A DNA stretch of 64,000 bases from Hydrotalea sp. (GCA_027364735.1 DAHXOT010000045.1:186001-250000), one strand, 5' to 3'; shown: positions 53,345-62,964, counted from the first letter of the stretch. A program made the numbers and translations. The notes: a model not told the origin generated them from the letters alone.

Positions 53345-54495
53345 TTTAGTAGCATTTCTTTTTTTATATGCAAGTATATTTTTTCATATACAGTATTTAA
53401 AGCTTTTCCTTTTTCTTCTAAAATAGTTAATCCTGTTTTAAAGCAATGCGTTAAAGCTCTTGCGGCATAAAGTTTAATCATATCATTTTCATTCGATAGT
53501 TGGGTTAATAAAAAATCAAACTGGTCTTTATTGCCAATAGCCGATATGGCTTTTAAAATTTGAATTTTAATACTAAATATTTCTTCGTTGTATATGTTAA
53601 CTAACTCATTTGCGGTGGTTTCGTTGGCAATATGCAATAATGTTTCAATGGCTTGAGAGCGGATACGAGCATTTGTATGCGTTAAGCAATGTAAAACCTC
53701 GTTATGAAAATGTAGTTTTTGAAATATTTCAGCAAATCGCAAGGCTATTAATACAACCGAATCATTAGCCGATAAAAGCCATTTAGAAAGATTATCCGAT
53801 AATTGTCCATCCTCAGTATGTGCAGCCAATTGTTCTAATATTTTAAGTTGTTGCCATTCTGTAAGCGGATAAGTCAATGAATCTAAAAAATTCAATCCCT
53901 TAAATCCTAATAAATTAATGATACCTATTTGGGCTTCCATTCTAATTATTTCGTTATGGCTATCTACATTTTTGTATAATTCATGTATCATATCGGTTTG
54001 CCCAAACGTATATAATTCTATAATTCCTTTGGTTTTAATATTCCATTTTCGGCTATGTATTTTTTTTAGTGAATCTTGTTTTAGGTTTAATTGATTATAT
54101 AGTAATTGCACCTTTTGTTTTGCTGCTCCGGAAAGATTGTTAATAGTAGCTTCTAATTGATTAATTACATAATTGCGAGCATCTTTTTTATGTAATATTT
54201 TTTTTAATCTTATAATAGAGCTGTTATCTTCTTCCCAATTATCCCAAGTGCCAATAACAATACCTGCAATTAAATTTTCTGTTAGTGTAGATAATTTTTT
54301 TTTCCGAATAAAAATTTGTTTGCTGTTATTTAAAATTAAAAAAGCAAATAGTAATAAAATAAGCAATAAGGAAAGTAAAATAATAGTGGCTGTATTAATT
54401 GTAGCAGGAGTAATGATTTTAAGAAAAACATATTGCACACTCCCAAATTGAAGTGAAAAGGATATTGGGTTAATATGGATAAATGGAGAAAACAA
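53341..54495 (-). CDS. membrane-anchored HEAT-like repeat protein
   Basis: A 384-residue protein. One transmembrane helix (about 33-55, IILLSLLLILLLFAFLIL) follows a short N-terminus, so the repeats most likely lie in the cytoplasm. From about 160 to 370 there are paired helices of HEAT type, for example NEIIRMEAQIGIINLLGF, NARIRSQAIETLLHIANE and NDMIKLYAARALTHCFKTG. It could scaffold the glycosyltransferase encoded next. It begins with TTG at 54495 as no ATG occurs for over 150 codons, and its stop overlaps the start of the fusion gene. Confidence 0.8.
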   Translation of the reverse strand: MFSPFIHINPISFSLQFGSVQYVFLKIITPATINTATIILLSLLLILLLFAFLILNNSKQIFIRKKKLSTLTENLIAGIVIGTWDNWEEDNSSIIRLKKILHKKDARNYVINQLEATINNLSGAAKQKVQLLYNQLNLKQDSLKKIHSRKWNIKTKGIIELYTFGQTDMIHELYKNVDSHNEIIRMEAQIGIINLLGFKGLNFLDSLTYPLTEWQQLKILEQLAAHTEDGQLSDNLSKWLLSANDSVVLIALRFAEIFQKLHFHNEVLHCLTHTNARIRSQAIETLLHIANETTANELVNIYNEEIFSIKIQILKAISAIGNKDQFDFLLTQLSNENDMIKLYAARALTHCFKTGLTILEEKGKALNTVYEKIYLHIKKEMLLN

Positions 54496-54511
54496 TTAAA
54501 CTTTTGTTTAA

Positions 54512-54871
54512 TTATTTAAATTTTAGTAATCGGTTCATTCTAAAAACTAATTCATTTAAATTAAATGGTTTAGTTACATAATCGTCGGCACCAAGGTTAA
54601 ATGCTTCTTCAACATGATGTTCTTGCCCTAATGAGGTTAATACTATAATTTTTGCTTGTAATTTTTTTTGTTTCACTTTCACAATAATTTCTATTCCCGA
54701 AGAGTAAGGCAGCATTAAATCGGTAATAACAAGGTCGGGCTCTAACTTGTCTAATATCTCTAACGCATCTTTACCATTATCGCAGCAAATTACCTCAAAG
54801 CCTTCTCTTTGTAATTTTAGCTCAACGGTTTTTAGCATAATGGATTCATCTTCTACCAAAAGTATTTTCAT
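54512..54871 (-). CDS. single-domain response regulator
   Basis: A 119-residue CheY-like receiver from ATG 54871. The acidic pocket is E7-D8 (LLVEDES), the phospho-acceptor is D51 in ITDLMLP, the threonine or serine is in VLTSLG, and the lysine in VTKPF. No output domain is attached, so it must act through protein contact or pass phosphate on. It is second in the operon, between the HPt gene and the HEAT-like gene, 16 bases from the latter. Confidence 0.92.
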   Translation of the reverse strand: MKILLVEDESIMLKTVELKLQREGFEVICCDNGKDALEILDKLEPDLVITDLMLPYSSGIEIIVKVKQKKLQAKIIVLTSLGQEHHVEEAFNLGADDYVTKPFNLNELVFRMNRLLKFK

Positions 54872-54934
54872 ACATAAAGGATATTTTATAAGCAATAAAT
54901 TTAAGCAATTTTATACCGTAGGCAATATTTATTC

Positions 54935-55306
54935 CTATTGAAGCTTTGCCAAATATGCCGATAATAAAGGAATTGATGCATTGGTTTGTTGTTCTAATTT
55001 CTGTATTAAATTGGCAATAAGTGGTAATTGTTCGGCACTTTTGGCTAACTTTTCTATTTCGGTTGCAACCTGTAGTAAGTTATTTATTTGTATTACTGAT
55101 AAAGAAGATTTAGCAATATGTGCATTGCTCGAAAGGTTGTCCCATTCTTTATTCTCGTAATTTATTTTTATTTTCTCAATGGTTTTCGGCAAATTTTGTA
55201 TAAAAAGTGCTATAATAGTTCTTGCGGTAGTACCATTAAAATCTATAAATTCTCCTATAAAAGTTAAATCAATTTGTATATTATCGGCATCAATTATTTT
55301 TTTCAT
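54935..55306 (-). CDS. HPt domain protein
   Basis: A 123-residue helical protein. The segment AHIAKSSLSVI matches the HPt phosphorylation motif (HxxKSS), and the surrounding helices fit a four-helix bundle. HPt proteins shuttle phosphate between receivers. It is the first gene of the operon with the response regulator (63 bases away), the HEAT-like protein and the glycosyltransferase fusion. The upstream kinase is not adjacent; the nearest is at 61003-62964, on the other strand and probably unrelated. Confidence 0.85.
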   Translation of the reverse strand: MKKIIDADNIQIDLTFIGEFIDFNGTTARTIIALFIQNLPKTIEKIKINYENKEWDNLSSNAHIAKSSLSVIQINNLLQVATEIEKLAKSAEQLPLIANLIQKLEQQTNASIPLLSAYLAKLQ

Positions 55307-55420
55307 ATTATTGCTTGTATGGTAAATTTAATGAACTTAGTTAAAAGGGTTTTAGAAAAAGAAACTTATGGTCTTTGGTTTTTTGCTAATTTTTAACCCT
55401 TTTTGTGAGGGCATTTCTAC

Positions 55421-55428
55421 TATTTTTG
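55421..55428 (+). promoter_or_regulatory. -7 promoter element for beta-barrel protein
   Basis: TATTTTTG, an exact TAnnTTTG match and the same octamer as both tRNA promoters, 42 bases before the ATG at 55470. A TTTG lies 15 bases upstream, a little close. A small hairpin (ATGAAA/TTTCAT) follows in the leader. Confidence 0.5.
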
Positions 55429-55469
55429 CCACTCGCCATGAAATGGGTTTCATCCATTAAATAATAAAA

Positions 55470-56339
55470 ATGAGAAAAACGTTATTACTACTACTTTGCA
55501 TCATCTCTATCTCGTCGGCTAATGCCCAACTGAGTAAGCTTTTTAGTAAAAAGAAAAAACAAACAGATACTGTAAATACTGTTAATACAGCCAATACAGC
55601 CATTGCAACTGTTGTTAAGCCAAAAATAAAAACTGCTAAAACAAAAGTTATAATGCCTGCAGAAAAAAAAGTAAAAAGAGATTGGAGTAAAATTGATTTG
55701 AAGAAAAGACCAGCCGATCATTTAATGATTCAGTTTGGAAGTGATTCTTGGATTAATAGGCCCAACCCCGATACTATTAATACTATTGGCTCCGGTAGAT
55801 TTTTTAATATTTATGGAATGATTGATAAACCTTTTAAAACCGATCCGCATTTTAGTATTGCTTATGGTTTGGGTTTTTCTACCGATAATATCTACTTTGG
55901 AAATACCAATTATGTAAACTTTAAAGCAGTTAATAGTACACTTGCTTTTTTAAATTATAGTCCTTATTCGTTTAAGAAATTTAAAATGACTACTATATAT
56001 TTGGAAGCTCCTGTAGAAATAAGGTATTATTCTAATCCCGAGCATCCTAATAAATCTTGGAAGTTTGCAGCAGGTGCAAAGTTTGGTATTTTATGGAAAT
56101 CTTACACTAAAGGAAAAAATTATGTAGATAATGGCGGTAATAGTGTTTATGGCGTTTCTTATACCGAAAAAATAATTAATAAAACATACATTAATGGCTT
56201 TGATGTAAGATCTAGCTTAAGGGTTGGTTATGGTAATGTTAGCGTACATGCCGATTTACAATTATCTACCGTTATTAAACCAACTTATGGTCCAAATCTG
56301 CATACTGTTTCTGTTGGATTAACAATTAGTGGATTATAA
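55470..56339 (+). CDS. secreted outer-membrane beta-barrel-like protein
   Basis: A 289-residue protein with a signal peptide (likely cleaved after NAQ at 20). A Lys/Thr-rich linker (21-75) is followed by a beta-strand-rich part with FSIAYGLGFSTDNIYFG, FKMTTIYLEAPVEIRYY, WKFAAGAKFGILWKSY, SLRVGYGNVSVHADLQLST and a final LTISGL. This is the pattern of small PorT/outer-membrane barrels in the phylum. Function unknown. A terminator follows immediately. Confidence 0.77.
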   Translation: MRKTLLLLLCIISISSANAQLSKLFSKKKKQTDTVNTVNTANTAIATVVKPKIKTAKTKVIMPAEKKVKRDWSKIDLKKRPADHLMIQFGSDSWINRPNPDTINTIGSGRFFNIYGMIDKPFKTDPHFSIAYGLGFSTDNIYFGNTNYVNFKAVNSTLAFLNYSPYSFKKFKMTTIYLEAPVEIRYYSNPEHPNKSWKFAAGAKFGILWKSYTKGKNYVDNGGNSVYGVSYTEKIINKTYINGFDVRSSLRVGYGNVSVHADLQLSTVIKPTYGPNLHTVSVGLTISGL

Positions 56340-56363
56340 AAAATAACAAATTTGCAATATGCA

Positions 56364-56394
56364 AATAAGCCTTACTGTTACAGTAAGGCTTATT
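56364..56394. terminator. bidirectional terminator between convergent genes
   Basis: A perfect 14-bp stem (arms 56364-56377 and 56381-56394, with AAGCCTTACTG) around TTA, with a T-rich tail on the plus strand. It lies 24 bases after the beta-barrel stop and just beyond the stop of the convergent 757-residue gene. Confidence 0.82.
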
Positions 56395-56398
56395 TATT

Positions 56399-58672
56399 TT
56401 AGAAATGCTCTTTTTTTCTATTATTGTTGTTTCCTCCACCGTTAAATCCTCCAAATCTATTGCCACCTCCATTAGAGTTTCCTGCCGGTCTATTAAATAA
56501 AGGTGCCATAGCTCTTTGCGATTGAAAATTTTGGAATCTCGACATTCCTCTGTTTTGCATTTGTTGCTGACGCTCCAAATTTTGAATTACCTGTGGCCTT
56601 TGCATGGCATTCACCGGTTGCCACTGACGTGGTTGTCTTTGTTGCAACCATTGTCCTCTTTGATCTCTTTGAAAAACATTTCCCTCTCTATCGGTTGTAA
56701 TGGTATTAGATCTTGGGTTTGCCCTGTTATTATTATTTCTGCTTTCATCAAATATCGGTCTATTGGTATTGGATCTTGTGGAAATGTTATTGGAAATAAA
56801 TCTGTTGTTAGAATTGATATTGGTTATTGCATTATTATGGTTGATAACAGTTCTATTAATTACAACATCGTTTCTGTAATTATAAATATTAGTATTAAAG
56901 CTTCTTTCGTTTATAAAACGGTTATTTGAAAATCTATTACCGTAAAAACCATTTCTATAATATCCGCCAAAGCCATAACCATAACCGCCCCCCCATGGTC
57001 TCCAGCCAAATGGCGGATGATAAATAGATGGGCCCCACCAACCACCACCCCAACCATTCCAATAAGATGCTCCAAACCCTATATTAAACCAATTAAAACT
57101 ATAATCAAATCCTAAGCTCCATCCCATCCATGGGTTGTAATGCATTCCAAAACCCCATGTGTATGGGCGAGGATAGTAATAATTTCCCCACCAAGGATTA
57201 TAGTTATAGCCTGTTCCGTAAACAACGGTTGGTCCATCTATAAAAGCATTTAAGTAGCCGGGCGTATATCCCATATATACCCAATCGGGCGATACATCGT
57301 AGATGTACACATACTTCATATTATATACCGGATAGGAAGGTGGAATAATATCAACTTCATCGGGTCTTTGTGTAGCAACACTCCATGGTCCTGTTGCAGT
57401 TGGTGCCTCAAACCAAACCCCATTTTCAACGCAATAATAACTTCCTTTATAGGCTACTACCGAGCTTTGCGTATTTACGCCATATTGCATATTGGTGCCT
57501 TTAATATTCTCGAATTGTGGTGTGCCATCGTAAGTAACAGTAGCTTTTGCCTTTTTTCTATCTACTTTGGCTGTTTGAGGAATTTGTGCATCCATGATTG
57601 CTTCACGTGCGGCTGGTGTTCCTGCAACATTTGCCAACACATTATCTTTTGCCGAACCTTCGGGAATTCTGGAAAAATCGGCCGGTAAGTTATTCGATGC
57701 AATATATTGCCAATTGCCATTTTTTAGTTGTGGCGATTTGTACCATCTGCCGGAAATTAATAGATAATATTGTTGAGCAGAAGCATCCATAAAAATATCA
57801 TTATCGGAGTTGCTTACATATAGCAAATTAGTTCCGCTGATGGGTGTAAAGTTGGCTTCGCCATTTGATTGAACCAATTCGGCATTAGTGGTGCTTACTA
57901 TTATATCTGAAACAACGTTATGCTGTGCCGCTGCAGAGTCCGATTCGTATCCCGGTTCGGCATTGTTGTTGTTATTCAATGCTGTTTCTACTTTTTTTAC
58001 GGCTGCAGGAATATTATTTTCTGCATATTGATACGGGCCGGTTGCTGCTGCAGCTACATACCATCTTTTACCACCATATAAGTAAAAATTATTGGCAACT
58101 TTTACCATGGTAAATGGTGTATTTACTACTGCATCTACTCCCCAATCTTTGTTATGTTGTAATATAGGATTGCCATTTATTAGCACTAAAATTGATGGGC
58201 GTGTGGTATAAATAATTTTTGGCGGTGTATTATTAAGGTGGGTAGATAATTTTTTTTCTTCTACTCGCATATCGAGCGATGCTAAAACTTCATCTAATGG
58301 TAATTCTCCTGCAACCGATGGTATTTGTGATTGAAGTAGTGATTTTATATCATTGATTTGTGTTTCATCAGAATCTCCGGCTATTTTAAGGTTAGGAATT
58401 TTGGCCGATACAATGGTTATTTTTCTATTGTCTTTATCTGTTTCAACGGTGGCTACTGTCCAAAATGTTCCAAATAGCGGATCGGTATTACTATCGTTTT
58501 GAAAAGAAATAGCAGATCGGTATTTTAATATGTTGTTTGAAAACGATTCGGGTTGCGGTTGATATATTTTTATTATTGAACCATCGTTTGTCGCAATAAG
58601 TTTTGGCCATTCATTCTGTGCGGATACTGCCAATGTTGCGAATAATAAACAAAATGTAACAAGGGTTTTCAT
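56399..58672 (-). CDS. large secreted protein with internal repeats and W/G/Y-rich tail
   Basis: A 757-residue protein with a signal peptide (cleavage near SAQ at 19). The middle holds three related modules built around YGGKRWYVAAAATGPYQY, LISGRWYKSPQLKNGNWQY and VENGVWFEAPTATGPWSVA, each with an aromatic G-x-W-(Y/F) core, reminiscent of small carbohydrate-binding or SH3-like units. From about 470 to 610 it is rich in Trp, Gly, Tyr and Phe, then Asn/Arg-rich with a Gln-rich tail. I do not recognise a catalytic domain. An adhesin or matrix role is only a guess. Confidence 0.7.
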   Translation of the reverse strand: MKTLVTFCLLFATLAVSAQNEWPKLIATNDGSIIKIYQPQPESFSNNILKYRSAISFQNDSNTDPLFGTFWTVATVETDKDNRKITIVSAKIPNLKIAGDSDETQINDIKSLLQSQIPSVAGELPLDEVLASLDMRVEEKKLSTHLNNTPPKIIYTTRPSILVLINGNPILQHNKDWGVDAVVNTPFTMVKVANNFYLYGGKRWYVAAAATGPYQYAENNIPAAVKKVETALNNNNNAEPGYESDSAAAQHNVVSDIIVSTTNAELVQSNGEANFTPISGTNLLYVSNSDNDIFMDASAQQYYLLISGRWYKSPQLKNGNWQYIASNNLPADFSRIPEGSAKDNVLANVAGTPAAREAIMDAQIPQTAKVDRKKAKATVTYDGTPQFENIKGTNMQYGVNTQSSVVAYKGSYYCVENGVWFEAPTATGPWSVATQRPDEVDIIPPSYPVYNMKYVYIYDVSPDWVYMGYTPGYLNAFIDGPTVVYGTGYNYNPWWGNYYYPRPYTWGFGMHYNPWMGWSLGFDYSFNWFNIGFGASYWNGWGGGWWGPSIYHPPFGWRPWGGGYGYGFGGYYRNGFYGNRFSNNRFINERSFNTNIYNYRNDVVINRTVINHNNAITNINSNNRFISNNISTRSNTNRPIFDESRNNNNRANPRSNTITTDREGNVFQRDQRGQWLQQRQPRQWQPVNAMQRPQVIQNLERQQQMQNRGMSRFQNFQSQRAMAPLFNRPAGNSNGGGNRFGGFNGGGNNNNRKKEHF

Positions 58673-58816
58673 ACTACTATTTTTAATGAATAATTTTTGC
58701 TATCACTATTGTTGGCTTATGACCTTAAAACGGTATGCCAGATTAATTGGTAAATAAAAAATAAAATGGAATAACCATAGTTTAACAATTTATTGTATTA
58801 AAAACTATGCTGCCAT

Positions 58817-58860
58817 AACAACGGAACTGTGAACTGAGCGTAGCAAGCGGCGATGCCATA
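58817..58860. repeat. possible divergent copy of the intergenic repeat
   Basis: A G+C-rich stretch in an otherwise AT-rich 256-base gap. Read on the given strand, GAACTGAGCGTAGCAAGCGG and then CGATGCC partly match the reverse complement of the repeat flank near 20140-20170 (GAACTACTATCAAGC). The match is loose. Confidence 0.25.
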
Positions 58861-58928
58861 GAAAACAAATGCCCGATACAAAATACTTTTCATGGGCACA
58901 TTCGTTAATTTGCAGTGCAGAGTTATTT

Positions 58929-60962
58929 ATGAGTTTTCAATTACATGCACCATATCAACCCAGTGGCGACCAGCCCAATGCTATTCGGCAGCTTACAGAA
59001 GGTATTTTACAAGGCGAAAAATATCAAACCTTATTGGGTGTAACCGGCAGTGGTAAAACATTTACTATGGCTAATGTTATTGCCAATGTGCAAAGGCCAA
59101 CATTGGTATTAACACACAATAAAACTTTAGTTGCTCAATTATACGGAGAGTTTAAACAGTTTTTTCCGAATAATGCAGTGGGTTATTTTGTTTCTTATTA
59201 CGATTATTATCAGCCGGAAGCATATATGCCGGTAAGTGATGTTTATATTGAAAAAGATTTAAGTATTAATGAAGAGTTGGATAAACTTAGGTTGCAAGCT
59301 ACCAGTGAATTATTGAGCGGAAGACGCGATATTATTGTAGTAGCAAGTGTAAGTTGTATTTATGGTATGGGCAACCCTACGGAATATGAAAATGGTATTA
59401 TTAGAATTGCAAAAGGACAAATCATTTCTCGGCAGGCTTTTTTACATGCCTTGGTGAATAGTTTATACAATCGTTCTCAAGGCGATTTTACCCGAGGAAC
59501 TTTTAGAGTAAAAGGCGATACAATAGATATTAATTTGCCTTATGTAGATTATGGTTACCGCATTACTTTTTTTGGAGATGAAATTGAATTAATTGAAACC
59601 TTAGAATTAAGTAGCGGAAAACGAATTGGTACTATGGATAATGCCGCCATTTTTCCGGCTAATTTATACTTAGCACCGAAAGATATGTTGCAACAAGTAA
59701 TATTCGATATTCAGGATGAAATGAAATTACAAGTTGAATATTTTAAAAATGTAGGAAAAGCTATAGAAGCACAACGCATAAAAGAAAGAGTGGAGTACGA
59801 TGTAGAAATGATTCGAGAATTAGGTTATTGCACAGGTATTGAAAATTATTCTAGATTTTTTGATAGAAGAAATCCCGGCACAAGGCCTTTTTGTTTGTTA
59901 GATTATTTTCCGAAAGATTTTTTATGTGTTATTGATGAAAGTCATCAAACCATTCCGCAAGTGGCAGGCATGTATGGTGGCGATAGAAGCAGAAAATTGG
60001 TATTGGTTGATTATGGTTTTAGATTGCCTTCGGCTTTAGATAATAGGCCATTAAACTTTCATGAATTTGAAAATATTATTGGTCAAACTGTTTTTGTTAG
60101 CGCTACTCCTTCGGCGTATGAATTAGAAAAATCGGAAGGAGTTGTTGTAGAGCAAGTGGTACGACCAACCGGCTTATTAGATCCGCCTATTCAAGTTCGG
60201 CCTTCTGTTAATCAGATTGATGATTTGTTGAATGAAATTGATCAGCGTGTTACCAAAGGTGATAGGGTTTTAGTAACAACACTTACAAAACGTATGGCCG
60301 AAGAAATGGACAATTATTTGCATCGTATTAATATCAAATCAAAATATATTCATAGCGATGTAGATACTTTAGAACGCGTTGAAATTCTTCGCCAGCTTAG
60401 GTTAGGCGAAATTGATGTATTGGTGGGCGTAAATTTATTAAGAGAAGGATTAGATTTACCCGAAGTTTCTTTAGTGGCTATTTTAGATGCCGATAAAGAA
60501 GGTTTTTTACGTAACGAAAAATCGCTTACACAAACTGCAGGTCGTGCTGCCCGTAACGTAAATGGAGTAGTTATTTTTTATGCCGATACTATCACACAAA
60601 GTATGCAAAAAACGATTGACGAAACCAATAGAAGAAGGGATATACAAATTGCATATAATACTAAAAATAATATTATACCAACAACAATTATAAAAAGTAA
60701 AGATCAGGTATTTGCTCAAACATCTGTTTTGGATATTAAAGGTTTCGACCCAAAAAATCCGTATGCTTTGCCCGATGAGTATGCCTCCCTCGCTGCCGAA
60801 GAACAACCCATTTATAACACCATTCCTCAACTGGAAAAGGCAATAGTCAAAACAAAAAAGCAAATGGAAAAAGCTGCACGTGATTTAGATTTTATGCAAG
60901 CAGCTACTTTACGCGATGAAATGTTTAGACTTCAAGCGGAACTTGATAAAACAAAATTATAA
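58929..60962 (+). CDS. uvrB: excinuclease ABC subunit B
   Basis: A 677-residue DNA-repair helicase-like protein. The start is ATG 58929 (MSFQLHAPYQPSGDQPNAIR); an upstream frame from 58869 adds 20 residues with no family match. Motifs are GVTGSGKTFTMANVI (Walker A), YYDYYQPEAYMP (the beta-hairpin), CVIDESHQTIPQ, VFVSATPSAYELEKSEG, VGVNLLREGLDLPEVSLV and QTAGRAARNVNG, plus the C-terminal UVR motif with AARDLDFMQAATLRDEM. It is full length. Confidence 0.97.
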   Translation: MSFQLHAPYQPSGDQPNAIRQLTEGILQGEKYQTLLGVTGSGKTFTMANVIANVQRPTLVLTHNKTLVAQLYGEFKQFFPNNAVGYFVSYYDYYQPEAYMPVSDVYIEKDLSINEELDKLRLQATSELLSGRRDIIVVASVSCIYGMGNPTEYENGIIRIAKGQIISRQAFLHALVNSLYNRSQGDFTRGTFRVKGDTIDINLPYVDYGYRITFFGDEIELIETLELSSGKRIGTMDNAAIFPANLYLAPKDMLQQVIFDIQDEMKLQVEYFKNVGKAIEAQRIKERVEYDVEMIRELGYCTGIENYSRFFDRRNPGTRPFCLLDYFPKDFLCVIDESHQTIPQVAGMYGGDRSRKLVLVDYGFRLPSALDNRPLNFHEFENIIGQTVFVSATPSAYELEKSEGVVVEQVVRPTGLLDPPIQVRPSVNQIDDLLNEIDQRVTKGDRVLVTTLTKRMAEEMDNYLHRINIKSKYIHSDVDTLERVEILRQLRLGEIDVLVGVNLLREGLDLPEVSLVAILDADKEGFLRNEKSLTQTAGRAARNVNGVVIFYADTITQSMQKTIDETNRRRDIQIAYNTKNNIIPTTIIKSKDQVFAQTSVLDIKGFDPKNPYALPDEYASLAAEEQPIYNTIPQLEKAIVKTKKQMEKAARDLDFMQAATLRDEMFRLQAELDKTKL

Positions 60963-61002
60963 CCCTACCTTTAGTTACACCGTATCAAATGAAAGCTGAG
61001 AT

Positions 61003-62964
61003 TTGAGAAAATTAATATTTTTTATACTGATAGCTATTGCATTTGCAACTACTGCTACAGCTCAAACGAGTAACAAGCAAATAGAAGATAGCTTGCAAAG
61101 TGCTTTAGTGCATGCCACTACCGATAGTGTACAATGTATTGCTCATATAAACCTGTACAGGCACTATTTGTATTTTCAAATAAATTTTAATAAAGCTGCT
61201 TACCATGTTGCCGAAGCAGAAAAAATTGCTCAAAAATTAAAAAACCCTTATTTGTTGGCACGTACTATGTATTGGCATGGATTGTTGTACGATTTGCAGG
61301 GAAATCATTTAAAAGCAAGAACCCTTTTTTACAGTGCATTGAATTATGCGGTGCAATTAAAAAAGTTAGATGTAATTGAAACTGTTCAATCTTGCTTGGG
61401 CGTTTCGTATTATTACCAAAGCAAATACGATAGCTCTTTATTGTGGAGTTTTAAAGCATTGCAATTGGCCATTAAGTTAAATGACCAAAAAGAAATTGCC
61501 AATAACTATAACAATATTGGATTAGTATATGCTTTAAGCAATCAAAAGCAAAAAGCAATTGACTATTTTACAAAAACATTTACTGTTTCTATTGCTGTTA
61601 ACGAATATTATAATGCTGTTAATACGCTCAATAATATTGGAGATACGTATAAAGAAATGGGCATGTTCGATAGTGCTTTATTTCATATCAATAAAGCACT
61701 GCACTTTGCCCAAATCTATCATTTTCCTACACAAGAAAGATTTGCTTATACCGAATTGGGGCAATGTTACAATGCCATGCAACAATTTAGTACTGCGTTA
61801 GTGTATTTTAAGAAAGTTGAACATGATCCGGAAACAAAATTCGATAGTTTTACTTATGCCAATATTTTAACGGGCAGCAGCGAAGCGTATCTTGGCTTAG
61901 GCAATTATAATAAAGCCATTGAATTGGCAACTAAAGCAACCACCATTACATCTATTGCCGATAATAATTATTATGTTTTTTATACCGATGTTTATAAGGT
62001 TTTAGCCTTTGCGTACGAAGGAAAAAAAGACTATAAAAATGCTTTCTTTTTCTACAAAAAATACAAAGCCTATAGCGATTCTTTATTGAGTGAAAAAAAT
62101 ATCAATAGTATGAATGAGTTATCGGCTGAATTTGAGTTTAAGCAAAAACAATCATCAATTGCGTTATTGGAAAATGAAAATAAGTTAAAAAATATTACCA
62201 TTGCCGATGCCGAAAAAAAGAGTATTATTTATGTAATTATTGTTGTGTTTTTATTGATACTGCTTATTGCTTTGTTGGTATTTAGTTTTAAAAGAAAAAA
62301 AATGACGGAGGTATTGATAGAGAAAAATAATTTTATTGCTGCTGCTTTAAACGAACGAGAAATTTTAGTTCAAGAAATTCATCATCGTGTAAAAAACAAT
62401 TTACAAGTAATTAGCAGCCTGCTTAATTTACAAAGTAAAAAAATAAAAGATGCTGCCGCTTTAGAAGCTATTAAAGATGCCAAAAGCCGAATTAAAACAA
62501 TGGCATTAATACATCAAAACTTATACCTTAAAGAAAATATTACGCACGTTAATACCAAAGAATATGTTGAACATTTAGTACATCATTTATTTTTGTTGTA
62601 CCAATCGAATGCAAATGATATTACATTACATCTTGAAGTTGATGATACTATTTCTATTAATGCAGATAGTTTGGTATCGTTAGGTTTAATTTTAAATGAG
62701 TTAATTAGTAATGCGTTAAAACATGCTTTTAGTAACAATAAAAATGGCCGAATAGAAATAGTACTTAAAAAATACCAAGAAAATATTATGCTGCAAGTAA
62801 ACGATAATGGTATTGGATTAGCAAAAAATTGGGATAAAAAATCAACAAGCTTTGGGTATCATATTATTTATTCCATTATTAGAAAAGTAAATGGCAGTAT
62901 TCGCATTAACAGCAACAATGGCACTACTGTTCAAATTATAGTTCATCAAAGTAAATTAGCATAA
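61003..62964 (+). CDS. TPR-containing sensor histidine kinase
   Basis: A 653-residue protein. A signal peptide (residues 3-19) precedes about seven TPR-like helical repeats (50-360), a coiled segment and one transmembrane helix (408-428), so the TPRs are periplasmic. The cytoplasmic part is a HisKA_2 dimerisation domain with EIHHRVKNNLQVIS (H460/H461) and an HATPase with LGLILNELISNALKHAF and VNDNGIGL. The start is TTG at 61003; the ATG 13 bases upstream is out of frame. It follows uvrB by 40 bases. The response regulator gene lies 128 bases downstream. Confidence 0.9.
   Translation: MRKLIFFILIAIAFATTATAQTSNKQIEDSLQSALVHATTDSVQCIAHINLYRHYLYFQINFNKAAYHVAEAEKIAQKLKNPYLLARTMYWHGLLYDLQGNHLKARTLFYSALNYAVQLKKLDVIETVQSCLGVSYYYQSKYDSSLLWSFKALQLAIKLNDQKEIANNYNNIGLVYALSNQKQKAIDYFTKTFTVSIAVNEYYNAVNTLNNIGDTYKEMGMFDSALFHINKALHFAQIYHFPTQERFAYTELGQCYNAMQQFSTALVYFKKVEHDPETKFDSFTYANILTGSSEAYLGLGNYNKAIELATKATTITSIADNNYYVFYTDVYKVLAFAYEGKKDYKNAFFFYKKYKAYSDSLLSEKNINSMNELSAEFEFKQKQSSIALLENENKLKNITIADAEKKSIIYVIIVVFLLILLIALLVFSFKRKKMTEVLIEKNNFIAAALNEREILVQEIHHRVKNNLQVISSLLNLQSKKIKDAAALEAIKDAKSRIKTMALIHQNLYLKENITHVNTKEYVEHLVHHLFLLYQSNANDITLHLEVDDTISINADSLVSLGLILNELISNALKHAFSNNKNGRIEIVLKKYQENIMLQVNDNGIGLAKNWDKKSTSFGYHIIYSIIRKVNGSIRINSNNGTTVQIIVHQSKLA

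Noticed and set aside
56516-56929. 137-codon open frame antisense to the repetitive secreted protein
   Set aside because: It mirrors the low-complexity Asn/Arg/Gln region, and the translation has no recognisable pattern.
58869-58928. 20-residue N-terminal extension of UvrB
   Set aside because: UvrB normally starts near the FxLxxPYxPxGDQPxAI segment, which follows ATG 58929. The extra residues do not fit the family.
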